Positions 9,882-21,181 are shown, counted from the first letter of the stretch. The stretch is DNA of 64,000 bases from Mayamaea pseudoterrestris (GCA_027923505.1 BROI01000020.1:310001-374000); one strand, 5' to 3'. Numbers and translations: made by a program. The notes: generated by a model not told the origin, from the letters alone.

Positions 9882-10115
9882 ATGACTCTGTTACATGAGC
9901 TCGCAAAGTCCGTGGGCATGGTTTCCGCCATGGGCGCCTTTCCAGTCGCTGCGGCCAATCAGTTCGAGATGGAACGTGTTTGCGCTCATGTGGACGAAGA
10001 TCCATCCATAAACAAAGGACAAAATAAAACAAACAAGGCAAGAAAGGAGCAGAAACCTGATTATAACGACGATCGACAAGAGGTAGCTGATGCAACAGAG
10101 AATGCGCACGGTTAG
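9882..10115 (+). CDS. Possible small hydrophilic protein
   Basis: A 77-codon reading frame with a good start context (caacaATGAC) and a TATA-like stretch about 150 bp upstream. The product is hydrophilic, with a Lys/Asn/Asp-rich second half (KGQNKTNKARKEQKPDYNDD). I recognise no family. An 84-codon frame on the other strand (9891-10145) reads as very hydrophobic, which is what the complement of such sequence would give. It may be real, an exon of a longer gene, or chance. Confidence 0.25.
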   Translation: MTLLHELAKSVGMVSAMGAFPVAAANQFEMERVCAHVDEDPSINKGQNKTNKARKEQKPDYNDDRQEVADATENAHG

Positions 10116-10226
10116 AAAACAGGACGAGAATCGCTGCAGCGACACTTAGACCACAGAAACTTCGTTGCAACGGTTTTCATAGTAATTTACAGTTAATCAA
10201 TCATCGATCCTTTTACATATTTAGTC

Positions 10227-10855
10227 TCATTTATACTGCTGTAGAAAGAACGTCAAACCAACAAAGGCAATAATGTTCTGCGCATCCGTCGGAATCAGCA
10301 GCATGAACTGAAGTAAAACGCCCCAAAACACTAAGCCCAATACGAGCGGCGTGTTCCATCCATAGTGCGGCCAATAGGCAAGATGAAAGCCGAGAGACGC
10401 CAGGAGAATGAGCGCAATGCCAGCGTGCGTGCACTTGGGATAGTTTTGGTAGTTGACCTTTTGCTTCAAGAAGCGGCCTTGGTAAGTTTCCATATAAGTC
10501 TTGAGAAATAAAATTGCTGTGTGAATAATAGGAATATAAACATGAGATACAATCCTTGATACAATTAGTGGATGCGAAGCCGTCCGTCATGCACATAAAT
10601 GGACTAACCAATTGTCGTCGCGAGACCAACCTTGAACCATTCATGGCTTATATGCGGACTATGAAACGTTGTCTCGTAAACATTGAATCTCTTGAACAAA
10701 AAGAAGGAACTAATGCCCAAAATAATGAGTCGCCACAAAATGTTGATTGCCGTGTCGCCGAAGCTTCGCTCAGGACCAGCACCTGTGTACGGATTAGGAA
10801 CCGGAAAACGGCCAGCCACCTCGGGATCCACTGTTCGTCTTGATGGTATCGCCAT
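10227..10855 (-). CDS. Four-helix membrane protein, two exons
   Basis: Joining 10855-10609 to 10516-10227 removes a 92-nt intron (GTTAGT...CACACAG) in phase 1 and gives 178 residues. The joint reads GLATTI-AILFLKTYME, making one continuous helix, which supports the splice. Four hydrophobic helices are visible: INILWRLIILGISSFFLF, FKVGLATTIAILFLKTY, AGIALILLASLGFHLAYW, and TPLVLGLVFWGVLLQFMLL running into a last hydrophobic end. The loop FLKQKVNYQNYPK is basic. I do not recognise the family; it looks like a small conserved organelle or ER membrane protein. Three TGCGATG heptamers sit 59-79 bp upstream. Confidence 0.7.
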
Positions 10856-10913
10856 TTATCAATTGCTTTCAGTGCAGTCACGATACCAGCGAAGGAGGGA
10901 TCTGGCTTGATCA

Positions 10914-10934
10914 TGCGATGTGCGATGTGCGATG
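10914..10934. repeat. Three tandem TGCGATG heptamers
   Basis: TGCGATG is repeated three times without spacing, followed by agcgatc, in the upstream DNA of the membrane-protein gene starting at 10855. The heptamer is the core of the ACCGATGCGATG motif found upstream of other genes in the window, so it may be a binding site array; this is inference. Confidence 0.45.
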
Positions 10935-11137
10935 AGCGATCATCGTCGTTGTTCGGAAGTCGGCGAGTGTCGCAGCGTTGTCGATCGATTCCGCTGCGAC
11001 ATAATGACGGATCAAAGATCGACAATCGTCAGTCGCATCCATCCATCGCAACCAACCAAGCCATCATCGCCACCATGAATCTCGTTTTCTGTCGCTAATT
11101 AGTCATCAAATACATCTTTCAACAGCATTACTTGATA

Positions 11138-12157
11138 ATGAAGTTAATCGTCAGTCTTTTACTGCTTGCCCCGCTGGCCGGTGCCTTTGTCCAGAACGGA
11201 CAGCAACGTGCACTGCAAACGAGCCGACTCTTTGGATCACGAGCGCGAGACAAGTCAGTCTCACGCAGCAAATGGATCGAAAAGCGAGGAGGAAAAAGTG
11301 CCACGGCAGTAGTTGACGCTTCTGAAGCAACCAAGACTGGCGCTGGCTTGCACAAGAATGATGAAGGACTCGAATACGTCAAGCTCGTCGCTCCCAATGG
11401 CGCAAGCTCGGAAGTCTACCTCTTTGGAGGCGTCGTGACATCCTACAAGGATGCCGACGGCACTGACTTTATCGCCGTCCGACCCGACGCCAAAATGGAC
11501 GGCAGCAAGCCCATCAGCGGTGGACTGTCGCACTGCTGGCCGCAGTTTGGACCTGGCGCGATCCAGCAGCACGGATTCGCCCGCAACGTCAACTGGGAAG
11601 TCGTGAGCATGACGGACACGTCCGTCGCACTCGAAATGAAGCCAAGCGACTACACCAAGGCTATTTGGGACAAGGAGTTTGTCTGCACGTTCACGGTAGA
11701 CTTGGAAGACGATCAACTAAAGACCAAGATGCATGTTGAAAACAAGGGATCCGATTCCTTTGACTTTCAGGCGGCATTGCACTCGTACTTTACCGTGTCG
11801 TCGCTCGACAAGCTGGAGATTGCTGGAAGTTTTGCCGGAAAGGAATTTTTGAACAAAATGGTTGGTGAAGGAGAAATGCAGACGGAGGACCGCGAAGTAA
11901 TTACCATTTCCGAGGAGTATGACCGCGTCTACAAGGGCGTCAATGACCCCGTGCTCAAGGATTCTGGCACTGGCAAAACCCTTTCGGTTGTGAATAGCGC
12001 TGGATGGGAAGATACTGTCATCTGGAACCCATATGGAAATGAAGGCATGGGCTTCAACAATTTTGTCTGCGTCGAGTCTGTCAAGTTTGATCCAGTGACA
12101 CTCGCTGGGTCGTCCTCATGGACGGGAGACATGGCACTAAAACCTTCCAAGTTGTAA
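11138..12157 (+). CDS. Glucose-6-phosphate 1-epimerase, plastid-targeted
   Basis: A 339-residue member of the aldose-1-epimerase superfamily (YeaD/Ymr099c branch), which interconverts alpha- and beta-glucose 6-phosphate. Visible signature segments are GGLSHCWPQFGPGAIQQHGF with the catalytic-type His, FQAALHSYFTVS with the second His, DTVIWNPYG, and FVCVESV with the likely general-base Glu. The ATG at 11138 opens a signal peptide (KLIVSLLLLAPLAGAF) whose cleavage at the phenylalanine of GAFVQN fits diatom plastid import. A Ser/Arg/Lys-rich transit stretch follows up to about residue 55. No intron. Confidence 0.9.
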   Translation: MKLIVSLLLLAPLAGAFVQNGQQRALQTSRLFGSRARDKSVSRSKWIEKRGGKSATAVVDASEATKTGAGLHKNDEGLEYVKLVAPNGASSEVYLFGGVVTSYKDADGTDFIAVRPDAKMDGSKPISGGLSHCWPQFGPGAIQQHGFARNVNWEVVSMTDTSVALEMKPSDYTKAIWDKEFVCTFTVDLEDDQLKTKMHVENKGSDSFDFQAALHSYFTVSSLDKLEIAGSFAGKEFLNKMVGEGEMQTEDREVITISEEYDRVYKGVNDPVLKDSGTGKTLSVVNSAGWEDTVIWNPYGNEGMGFNNFVCVESVKFDPVTLAGSSSWTGDMALKPSKL

Positions 12158-12800
12158 ACAGCAGTAGCATAGCAACTTGACGGTTTTTTATTCACGTAGC
12201 ATAGCCAAGTTGAGTCGTCTGTGCTCTAAGATATACCGAAACAGATTGGAACAGCTTGCAGCCCAGCATGCGCGAAAATAAATAGCTTCCTCTCGTATGC
12301 GTCAGATGTTCGGTTTATTTCCGAGCTATTAGCCAGTTTGTCCGAAATTACATTAGCGAGTTGTAGATGGAAGATGATGGAGTCTTCTAGGGGCTGCGAT
12401 AAAGCTCGCATAGCTTAAACTACCCCGACGAGCTAATGGCAAGATCCGCGCCAGCGCGCGGAGTCTCCATCCGGAAGGCAATACCGCAACATCACGTTGC
12501 GTAACGTGGCGCGAGAACCACTCGTTGCGTTGCACGCTCACACGATTGATCGGTTGGTGGCCTCTCGTTCAAAAATCGACGCAACGCACGCTGTGTCATC
12601 GCCACGCTCACGATCCTGCGGCGGACTGTCTAAGTAGGAAAGGTATCTTTCCGCAATCGTGGGAGTCCAGCGTGCCGAAAAACGGCGTGGTTGGGAATTC
12701 TTTGGCCATCCCGGAAGTATGTTTCACCTCCACCAGTGGATGGCACACTTCCGCGCATCGACCACGCAGTTACTCGAAACCAAACAAACAACATCTCACC
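12158..12800. other. Intergenic region without recognised gene
   Basis: About 640 bp between the epimerase and a small secreted protein gene. Short frames occur on both strands, but none has a recognisable product. An in-frame extension of the next gene back to 12525 is open but reads like untranslated DNA. Confidence 0.4.
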
Positions 12801-13043
12801 ATGAAGACCTCCATCTCCACTACTCTCATGCTCTTGATTGCCGCCTTTGGCCTTGCCACTGCCCAAATGGAAATGAGCGACGCCCCATCGGATGTGCCAA
12901 GCATGATGCCCACCACGGCGGACGAAGCAGGCGGCGGTGACCAGGGACGCGGCATTGACGGCGAGGAATCGGCGGCCAGCCGACAATGTTTTGCCTTGGG
13001 GGCCGTCGCTGCCGCGGCGGGAGCCTACTTGATGCAAAGTTAA
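12801..13043 (+). CDS. Small secreted or GPI-anchored-like protein
   Basis: An 80-residue protein. It opens with a clear signal peptide (KTSISTTLMLLIAAFGLATA), continues with an acidic, Pro/Ser/Met-rich stretch (DAPSDVPSMMPTTADE) and a Gly-rich acidic piece, and ends in a hydrophobic Ala-rich tail (CFALGAVAAAAGAYLM). The DVPSMMP-type sequence is common in diatom extracellular proteins. The hydrophobic end could be a GPI-attachment signal or a membrane anchor. The start codon is the one opening the signal peptide (tcaccATGAA). The function is unknown, though location at the cell surface is likely. Confidence 0.65.
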   Translation: MKTSISTTLMLLIAAFGLATAQMEMSDAPSDVPSMMPTTADEAGGGDQGRGIDGEESAASRQCFALGAVAAAAGAYLMQS

Positions 13044-13527
13044 ATTGCGAGCGATAGGGAATATTGTCTGTGGAATGTATACTGTACGAAGGATGGAAGG
13101 AGAGCATGTCCGATTGATTTGACCAGGCGAAGCTATATATTGCGTTTCGGCGGATGAGCATTAGTTACAAGGACTTAAAACACTAGAAGCACTTTGTTTT
13201 ATTACACTATCTTGCTGTATTTGTAGCAATATTACCAGGTAGAGGCATGGCTCATTCGTATGGATGAGCGCCATGCGTTGGAATGATCGTGCGTACGTAA
13301 CCATCCGATACTTAGGCAGCTTCCGCGTAAAGCTCCGAGAGACTTGCATATAAACCTGTCTAATGCGAGACTATCATCATGCCATGCAAGCTGCCGTAAA
13401 CAAGCTTGCCATCCAATGATTCGTCAACGAATCTCTTTTTCCACCCACCCGCCAGCCATCCATCCAATGCGTGCCGACGACGGACCTCGGAGCGAACCTC
13501 CAAAAGATGCATCTTCACTGCGACTCC
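13044..13527. other. Intergenic region between convergent genes
   Basis: About 480 bp separating the 3' ends of the small secreted protein gene and the PsuG/PfkB gene. I see nothing beyond short chance reading frames. Confidence 0.4.
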
Positions 13528-15705
13528 CTACAATCCAAGCGTCTCCTTGGACAATCTAGGCGAAACGGTCTGGTTGTTGCATTCCAAGCTCAGGCGCGCC
13601 GCCGCCATGCCTACTTCGACCGCCCTACTCGAGGAATGCCCCTCGAGAATGGCGTACACAAACGCGCCGCACAGCGAGTCTCCGGCGCCCGAGGCATTAA
13701 CAATTTTCAAGTTTGCGTCTACTGCAGGAAAGTGAATATACTCGGGTGATGTTGCTGTTTCTGAATTGCCATTGCGGCGAGTGGCGAGCAAGACGCCGCG
13801 AGATCCCAAGGTAACGACAAGGTACGCTTTGTTTTGGTTCATGTTCGCCAGAACCGTTGCTGCCGCTTGCTCGAGCGTTTCCATGCTTGCTTCGTTCCAT
13901 GATGAAGCATTTATATCCAATTGTAGTTGCTCCAACGAAGTAGCAGCAGACGTATTGCAAGCCTGCGCCATGGCCACGAGCTCGGACGCATTGGGAAAGG
14001 CAGCCGTCAAATGTGACATGAATTCAACATTACAGGCAACATCGTAGGCCTTGTGCACACTGGTTGGTTCCCAAAACACCTCGACGCCAAGCTCGACCGC
14101 ACGCTGCGCAGCTTGCTGTAAGATGTGAATGGGTGGATTGGCGTCCATGACTAACATTTTGGCTTGCTTCAAAACGTCATTGGATGGCACCTGAATTTGC
14201 TCCAACGCCGCCATGTCGGCGTAACCAACGTGCAAGTCACCAGTGCCGTCAAAGGAGGCAACGTAGGTTGCCGTCGCTTGGTGTTTGCAGACATGCATGG
14301 ATGTTTCGTTCACTTGCACCTTCATGCTTTCAAGTCGCTGCAGCATTCCCTGGCCGCGCGAGTCATTGCCAATGGACGAGTAGAAAATGGGAGCTTCATT
14401 TAATCGACCAAGCACTTCGGCAATGTTGCGACCGACGCCGCCGTCCACTTCAATGACACTTGCTGGATTGGATGTATGCAAGAGTAACTCATTGTTTGGT
14501 AACGGTTTGCAGAGTAAATCAAAGACACATCCGCCCATGACAATCACGCGAGATGGTTGTAGCGTATCAGTATCTTTTGAAATCTCACTAGAGCTGTAGA
14601 TTGTTTTGCGTTTCCGCAACGCACCTTGCTCGCAGACGGCAATAGCAATTTGCGCACTGACGCGCGCATTCTCCTGCACGAGCGCCACGTTGCTCCGCAA
14701 GCTTTCGCCGCCCGTGGCCTCCGCAACCCTCTTTAGTATGAAGGGCGTGACGGCCTGTCCCGTGACATTTTCATCATGCGCTTCCCGCAGCGCCGCTTGA
14801 ATGGCAAGTTCCACACTCGCTCCGGCTGGATCATGATTGGGAACGGCCAGCATTATGCCATGACTTAACTGCAAGTCACGCGCCGCCCAGTACATGTGCG
14901 CCACTTGCTCCGGAGTGTCAACGCGCGCCGGTGCCTTCACGTGAGAGTGCGGCGAAAAGAACGCTGGAAACTCGTCGGTGCGATATGCCAAGGTCAAGAC
15001 GCCGTACGTTTCCAGCACTTGCAGCGTGCGACTGATATCCAGTATGCTTTTAATGCCAGCCGAAACGACAATCAACGGCGTGCGACTCAGCTCGACCAAG
15101 TCGGCGGAAACGTCCATACTCGATTCAGCGTTGCGGTGGACGCCGCCAATCCCGCCCGTGCAAAAGGTGCGAATGCCAGCCAAATGAGCGAGATGCATGG
15201 TGGAGGCGACCGTCGTGGCGCCCCAAGAAATTGGTGCATTCTCTTGCGGTTGCTGCAGTAGTCTTGCATTGGCCATGACTATCGGTAGATCCCTCGTCGA
15301 GCACTTTAGAGCGCGTCCCTCTTTACTCGCCAAACACAAGTCGTGAATGTCATCTTGCTCCAGTCCGACGCAGCAGACGCCGTTTCGAACGGCAATGGTG
15401 GCAGGCTGCACGTGATGCTGTTTGAAAATGTCGGACAGTTTCTGTGATAGCTGGTAGTTTTCCGGATACGGCATGCCGTGCGCCAAAATGGTCGACTCCA
15501 ATGCCACGACGGGACGATGCTGCGCCAAGGCTTTTTGGACGACTGGATGAATCTGTAGAGTGGTGGTGCCATGATGAAGGTTTCGTCTAGCTGATGGCAC
15601 TGTAAAGGAGGAGGTGTGACGAAGAATGGAAGATAATGATCGCCCCTCCACATGGCTTGCGGCACGCTTGAAGGATTGCCGCAGCATGCAACGAGCAAGT
15701 CCCAT
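13528..15705 (-). CDS. Pseudouridine-5'-phosphate glycosidase / PfkB kinase fusion
   Basis: A 725-residue two-domain protein. Residues about 50-360 match PsuG/IndA glycosidase, which splits pseudouridine 5'-phosphate into uracil and ribose 5-phosphate: VALESTILAHGMPYPEN, SWGATTVASTM, FCTGGIGGVHR, and SAGIKSILDISRTLQVLET with the catalytic-type Lys. Residues about 390-720 are a PfkB sugar kinase like PsuK: a glycine-rich start (EVDGGVGRNIAEVLGRLN) and the C-terminal NASGAGDSLCGAF motif with the catalytic Asp. A basic, Ser-rich N terminus (CMLRQSFKRAASHVEGRSLS) suggests mitochondrial import. Fusing both steps of pseudouridine breakdown in one chain is known in several eukaryotes. A GAGTACCGATGCGATG motif lies about 120 bp upstream. 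Confidence 0.93.
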   Translation of the reverse strand: MGLARCMLRQSFKRAASHVEGRSLSSILRHTSSFTVPSARRNLHHGTTTLQIHPVVQKALAQHRPVVALESTILAHGMPYPENYQLSQKLSDIFKQHHVQPATIAVRNGVCCVGLEQDDIHDLCLASKEGRALKCSTRDLPIVMANARLLQQPQENAPISWGATTVASTMHLAHLAGIRTFCTGGIGGVHRNAESSMDVSADLVELSRTPLIVVSAGIKSILDISRTLQVLETYGVLTLAYRTDEFPAFFSPHSHVKAPARVDTPEQVAHMYWAARDLQLSHGIMLAVPNHDPAGASVELAIQAALREAHDENVTGQAVTPFILKRVAEATGGESLRSNVALVQENARVSAQIAIAVCEQGALRKRKTIYSSSEISKDTDTLQPSRVIVMGGCVFDLLCKPLPNNELLLHTSNPASVIEVDGGVGRNIAEVLGRLNEAPIFYSSIGNDSRGQGMLQRLESMKVQVNETSMHVCKHQATATYVASFDGTGDLHVGYADMAALEQIQVPSNDVLKQAKMLVMDANPPIHILQQAAQRAVELGVEVFWEPTSVHKAYDVACNVEFMSHLTAAFPNASELVAMAQACNTSAATSLEQLQLDINASSWNEASMETLEQAAATVLANMNQNKAYLVVTLGSRGVLLATRRNGNSETATSPEYIHFPAVDANLKIVNASGAGDSLCGAFVYAILEGHSSSRAVEVGMAAARLSLECNNQTVSPRLSKETLGL

Positions 15706-15822
15706 GTTGGAGTGAAACGCCGATCACGACTTGCGAGGCCGCATGAATGAGCTGATGGGTGAATGCCATCCAGACTTCGCGCGCGGAGCGCGCACGAAAG
15801 AAGAAACGGAGGCGCGACGGAC

Positions 15823-15838
15823 GAGTACCGATGCGATG
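15823..15838 (+). promoter_or_regulatory. GAGTACCGATGCGATG motif, copy upstream of PsuG/PfkB gene
   Basis: A 16-bp sequence found exactly again at 39274-39289. A 14-bp core is at 54829-54842 on the other strand, and a copy one base shorter is at 49974-49988. Its ACC lies 122 bp upstream of the start codon at 15705. A regulatory role is inferred only from recurrence and position. Confidence 0.4.
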
Positions 15839-15955
15839 ACATGCCGTCGAGAACTTCGAAACACACTTTGCAAAACAACTTGACAAAAGCATGATGTGAC
15901 CATGGCCCATGATGGAGCTGCAGTCTCATAATATATTCAGCAACAAGCTGATAGT

Positions 15956-16975
15956 ATGCTGTATAGGAATCTACTATCACGAGTGACTCCAAGACTCATC
16001 ATGACACGAGCTACTTCCAGCAGCAGTCCAGTTCCAACCGTTTACATGCACTCGACCTTTCGCGATGAACATGGTCGCCACATGCTGCCCCGCGGCCTCG
16101 ACTGGGACATGGACGGAACCTCACATGTAGCCTACGCTGTTGCGAATCAATTGACTACAATGCAAGATACCGTTGAGTGTCGACGCGCCCTTGTGGCGGC
16201 GCACAATCGCTGGTGCTTCGCCAAGGACTTGCCGTTCAAGACTATAAATGATATGCAGAGCATGAGAGTCAAGAATAGACATGTTCTTGTCGATTGGAGT
16301 GCGAAACGACGCGTCTTGGAAACAATCAGGTACCAAAACATTGCAGAGCTCCTGGCGAGTGAAGCAGCTGCCGAGAATGAGCCGAATATACCAATACAGC
16401 AAGTATGGATCAACGGAGTCTTCATTGCAAACCTATCTCCGCAAACACTAGACTCCATCATTGTAAAAATTTCCAAGCTGGAGAGCCCCAAATTATGCTA
16501 CAAGCGATCCGAAGGCATGATTCGCATCGAACGCTTCTTCGAGGGCGGCATTCGCAATCACCAAGTGTGGGAGCACATGCTAGACAATTTAATCGCATTG
16601 GAGGACGTACAACTCATTGACGAACATACCCTCATTGGAACGGTGACGCTACCGGATTGGATCATTGGTGGCATGCTGACGAGTCGACTGTATGTGCAGG
16701 AGCAACGTAACGGAGACTTTATGTTTCTGCGCCCACTCATGAACGATGATGCGGCAACGTCGGATCGAACCTATCGTTTACGCGTTGGCGAGCATGACGA
16801 CAAGATTGATATAGTGCGCATGGAGCTTGCTCGATTGCGGTATTTGGCTGGACTCGAGCATCCGTTCGACGAGGCTGCAGTGCGAGTTACGGCGTCCTCG
16901 ATCAAACTCTCGCCAGAGGAGTTGAAACGCAGGGAGCAGCATCGACGCAATCTAAAGAAGAGATTCACATTTTGA
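15956..16975 (+). CDS. Conserved-looking protein of unknown function
   Basis: A 339-residue, intronless reading frame with even amino-acid composition, so it is very likely a real gene. The N terminus (LYRNLLSRVTPRLIMTRATSSSS) is basic, Ser-rich and free of acidic residues, as expected of a mitochondrial presequence; the Met at residue 16 is an alternative start. No domain is recognised. The body is hydrophilic, with regular segments such as LDWDMDGTSHVAYAVANQL and LEHPFDEAAVRVTASSIKL. It ends with a basic helix (SPEELKRREQHRRNLKKRF) reminiscent of small ribosomal or RNA-associated proteins. It diverges from the PsuG/PfkB gene across 250 bp. Confidence 0.6.
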   Translation: MLYRNLLSRVTPRLIMTRATSSSSPVPTVYMHSTFRDEHGRHMLPRGLDWDMDGTSHVAYAVANQLTTMQDTVECRRALVAAHNRWCFAKDLPFKTINDMQSMRVKNRHVLVDWSAKRRVLETIRYQNIAELLASEAAAENEPNIPIQQVWINGVFIANLSPQTLDSIIVKISKLESPKLCYKRSEGMIRIERFFEGGIRNHQVWEHMLDNLIALEDVQLIDEHTLIGTVTLPDWIIGGMLTSRLYVQEQRNGDFMFLRPLMNDDAATSDRTYRLRVGEHDDKIDIVRMELARLRYLAGLEHPFDEAAVRVTASSIKLSPEELKRREQHRRNLKKRFTF

Positions 16976-17388
16976 GTATAGATGCTACGTTATAGTTTTG
17001 CATATTCATGGATGTTCAGGCATCGTCGCGGTTCAGTGTCCGATCGTTTGACTGGCTTACTTTTTTAAACATTCGCCTTAAAGAATCTTGATCGACGATA
17101 CTGTTTAAGCATTAACCTCTTTCTTTGACTTGCCCGCAGTGCAGCGTTTACAAGGCGCAGTGTTGGAAGGCTACATACATACGGTAGCTAATTGAAAAGC
17201 TAAGCCGCCGTGACGTCATCCACAAGCCACTAACCCGGGCCATAATGGAGCTTCCGATTCGCGTTGCGCCAGAGCATGCACGAAAACACGAAACAGCTGC
17301 TTCGCCTCGTCGATGACCATGGCATTCCATGCAGGGACAAGGAACGACTATCATTGATATCGAGGAGAACGATCGTTGGTGAACTCTC
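16976..17388. other. Intergenic region upstream of the protein kinase gene
   Basis: About 410 bp without a recognisable gene. A CRE-like gtgacgtcat sequence lies near 17210. The rest appears unremarkable. Confidence 0.35.
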
Positions 17389-19670
17389 ATGGGTAACGAC
17401 AATTCAAAGAGATCTGTAGATGGTGGTAAAGGAAATTGTCGTGCCGGTACGTGAACTGGTGGTGACGATTGGCCGGGCTTGCTGCCTTCGCCCGCCGAAG
17501 AAGGACGATTATGCTGCTGCGAGCAATGGACGACTCAACCTGTTTGCTACTGAATTTGACTCAACCTCTTGTTCGGCTGAGATAATTACAGAACAAAGCA
17601 GACAAGAACAACCAGCAGAAGCAGGAATTTCTACGCACGCAATTTCATCGGAGGACAGCAACGAACGAACGAAAAAGCAGCAGCATACACCAATGAACAA
17701 GAACGACTCGGCCCACACCTTTGGCACCTCGAGCCATGCGTCGCGGCGCAAGTCCAGTCCAGTCATGGTAACCAATGCGCTTGGAGATGTCCGCGTCAAG
17801 TATCATATAGACCCCAAGGAGATTGGACATGGACATTATGGCGTGGTGCGAAAGTGCATGCATCGGGACGGCAGCCAATGGTTTGCCATCAAGTCGATTC
17901 GCAAGAGTAAGGTCAGCAAGATTGAGGTGTTGAAGCGAGAAATTGCAATTCTGAAGGAGGTGAAGCATCCAAATATTATTGAATTAATTGATGTCTACGA
18001 GGATGAGCGGTATTTGCACTTGATAACCGAACTGTGCACGGGAGGCGAGCTTTTTGATCGCATCATTGCCAAGACGCAGTCGCCGGAGGGACACTTTTCT
18101 GAACATGACGCTGCCAAACTGGTTCGGGATATACTGGATGCTATTCGGTATTGTCATGAGAAAGGTAAGCGGATGGCTGCAAAGAAGGAGACGATTGGTT
18201 TGCTGTCGCCCGTTTGACTTGCAGCGCATTGCTCATTTCTTCGACTTTGTCCTTGTCACCCAATAGGTATTGTGCATCGTGATTTAAAGGTATGTTAAAG
18301 CCTAAAAGAAGTTGGAGAAACTCTGTCGATCATTTTCCGCTTAATTGCTCATCTCGCGTGAATATTGCCGTTTACAGCCAGAGAATTTCTTGTTCCTGAC
18401 CGAAGCCGAGGATGCGCCGGTAAAGATTATTGACTTCGGACTTTCGCGGCACGACGACTGCGACCTTGGTATTATGCAAACAAAAGGTATGATTAATGTC
18501 GCTTGGGAGCGTGCTAAAGTATCCCGATGCGTGCTGACAATGAACCTTCATCTTTTTCCGGTCATCTCTTACATCAGTCGGTACACCCTATTACGTGGTA
18601 CGTGCACTTATGCTGAACTGCAATGGCCGCCCTATTTATACTAGTCGCTGACTTTAACCGTTCTCCGTCTTCTACCGCAGGCTCCTGAAGTTCTTCGTCG
18701 CGAGTATACGAACAGCTGTGACATTTGGAGCATTGGCGTTATTACATACATTCTTCTTTGCGGATACCCTCCATTTTATGGCGACTCGGACGCTCAGATT
18801 TTTGAGTCTGTCCGCATTGGCAGGTTTGATTTTCCGAGTCCAGAATGGGACGAAATTTCAGAGTCGGCCAAGGCGTTTGTTGTCGAAATGTTGCAAAAGG
18901 ATCCGAACAAGAGGTATGTTCGCCCACATTATGTCTGTTGCATGTCGCTGTGACGACTTTTAATTTACATTCGGACATTGTTTGCATAACTTTGTTACAG
19001 GCCTACCGCAGCGGAAGCGCTGCAACATCAGTGGCTGATGGAGCAGCTTGGTGCTTCCGAAATGCAAATGAGCAGCCGACAGAGTCTCTTGCACTTGAAC
19101 AAGAAGACTGGAGAGTTTACCAACTACCTCGCGTTAAAGAAGTTACGCAAGGCTGCTCTAGGCCACATTGCTGCGAACTTGACAGGAAAAGACTTTGGCA
19201 AGTTGGAGGAGATTTTTCTTACAATGGACAAGAACGGAGACGGATACATTACGATGAGGGATCTTGACGATGCTATCGGACAAAGTCAGCTTAACAAGGA
19301 GTACATCGGTGAACTTCAGGGGGTTCGGCGGGATCTCGCAATCTCAAGTGAAGAGAGGCTAAACTGGAGAGACTTTTTGGCAATGACGATGGATCGAAAC
19401 CTTGTCGTACGCGAAGACAATTTGAAGCTCGCTTTCGAGCATTTCAAAAATACTGATGCAGAATACCTAAGTCTGGATGATTTAGCTCAGATAGTTGGAG
19501 GCAAAGGCCAGGCACAGGAGATTATGGACTTGCTGGACTCTGATGGCGATGGCAAAGTGTCGTTTGCAGACTTTCGCGACGCACTTGTTGAAAGTTTACA
19601 TGACGAGGTTGCTGGTGATGACGACGACATGGCAATGAAAGATGACCTCGACGGTCTGTACATTCACTAA
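17389..19670 (+). CDS. Calcium-dependent protein kinase (CDPK), multi-exon
   Basis: The kinase reads from exons 17592-18164, 18267-18289 (23 nt), 18378-18486, 18578-18597 (20 nt), 18681-18913 and 19001-19670, all with GT-AG ends and matching phases. It has the glycine loop GHGHYGVV, VAIK-type lysine (FAIKSIRK), HRDLKPEN, DFG and APE. Four EF-hand positions follow; the first (DKNGDGYITMRD) and fourth (DSDGDGKVSFAD) are canonical and the middle two degenerate. Upstream, ATG 17389 begins MGNDNS, a classic N-myristoylation signal. Exon 17389-17446 joins 17592 in phase 1 by removing 17447-17591 (GTACGT...TTACAG), giving 561 residues. Without that splice, the frame is also open from ATG 17420 (599 residues). 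CDPKs turn Ca2+ signals into phosphorylation, often at membranes. Confidence 0.9.
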
Positions 19671-19809
19671 ATAACATATTAGTTTATGCATAAACTTTCT
19701 GATCTTTGAATTATTTCATATGTATATCGCAAGCTTTAAAATATCGGCCGCGCTGATTGCAACCTACAAACAAGTTGCCCTTCCATCAATAATTCATCAT
19801 TCCTTCCAT

Positions 19810-21181
<1,372 letters not shown>

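Noticed and set aside
9891-10145. Hydrophobic 84-codon minus-strand frame
   Set aside because: It is the complement of a Lys/Asn-rich plus-strand frame, which automatically reads as hydrophobic; no supporting splice or start signals were found.
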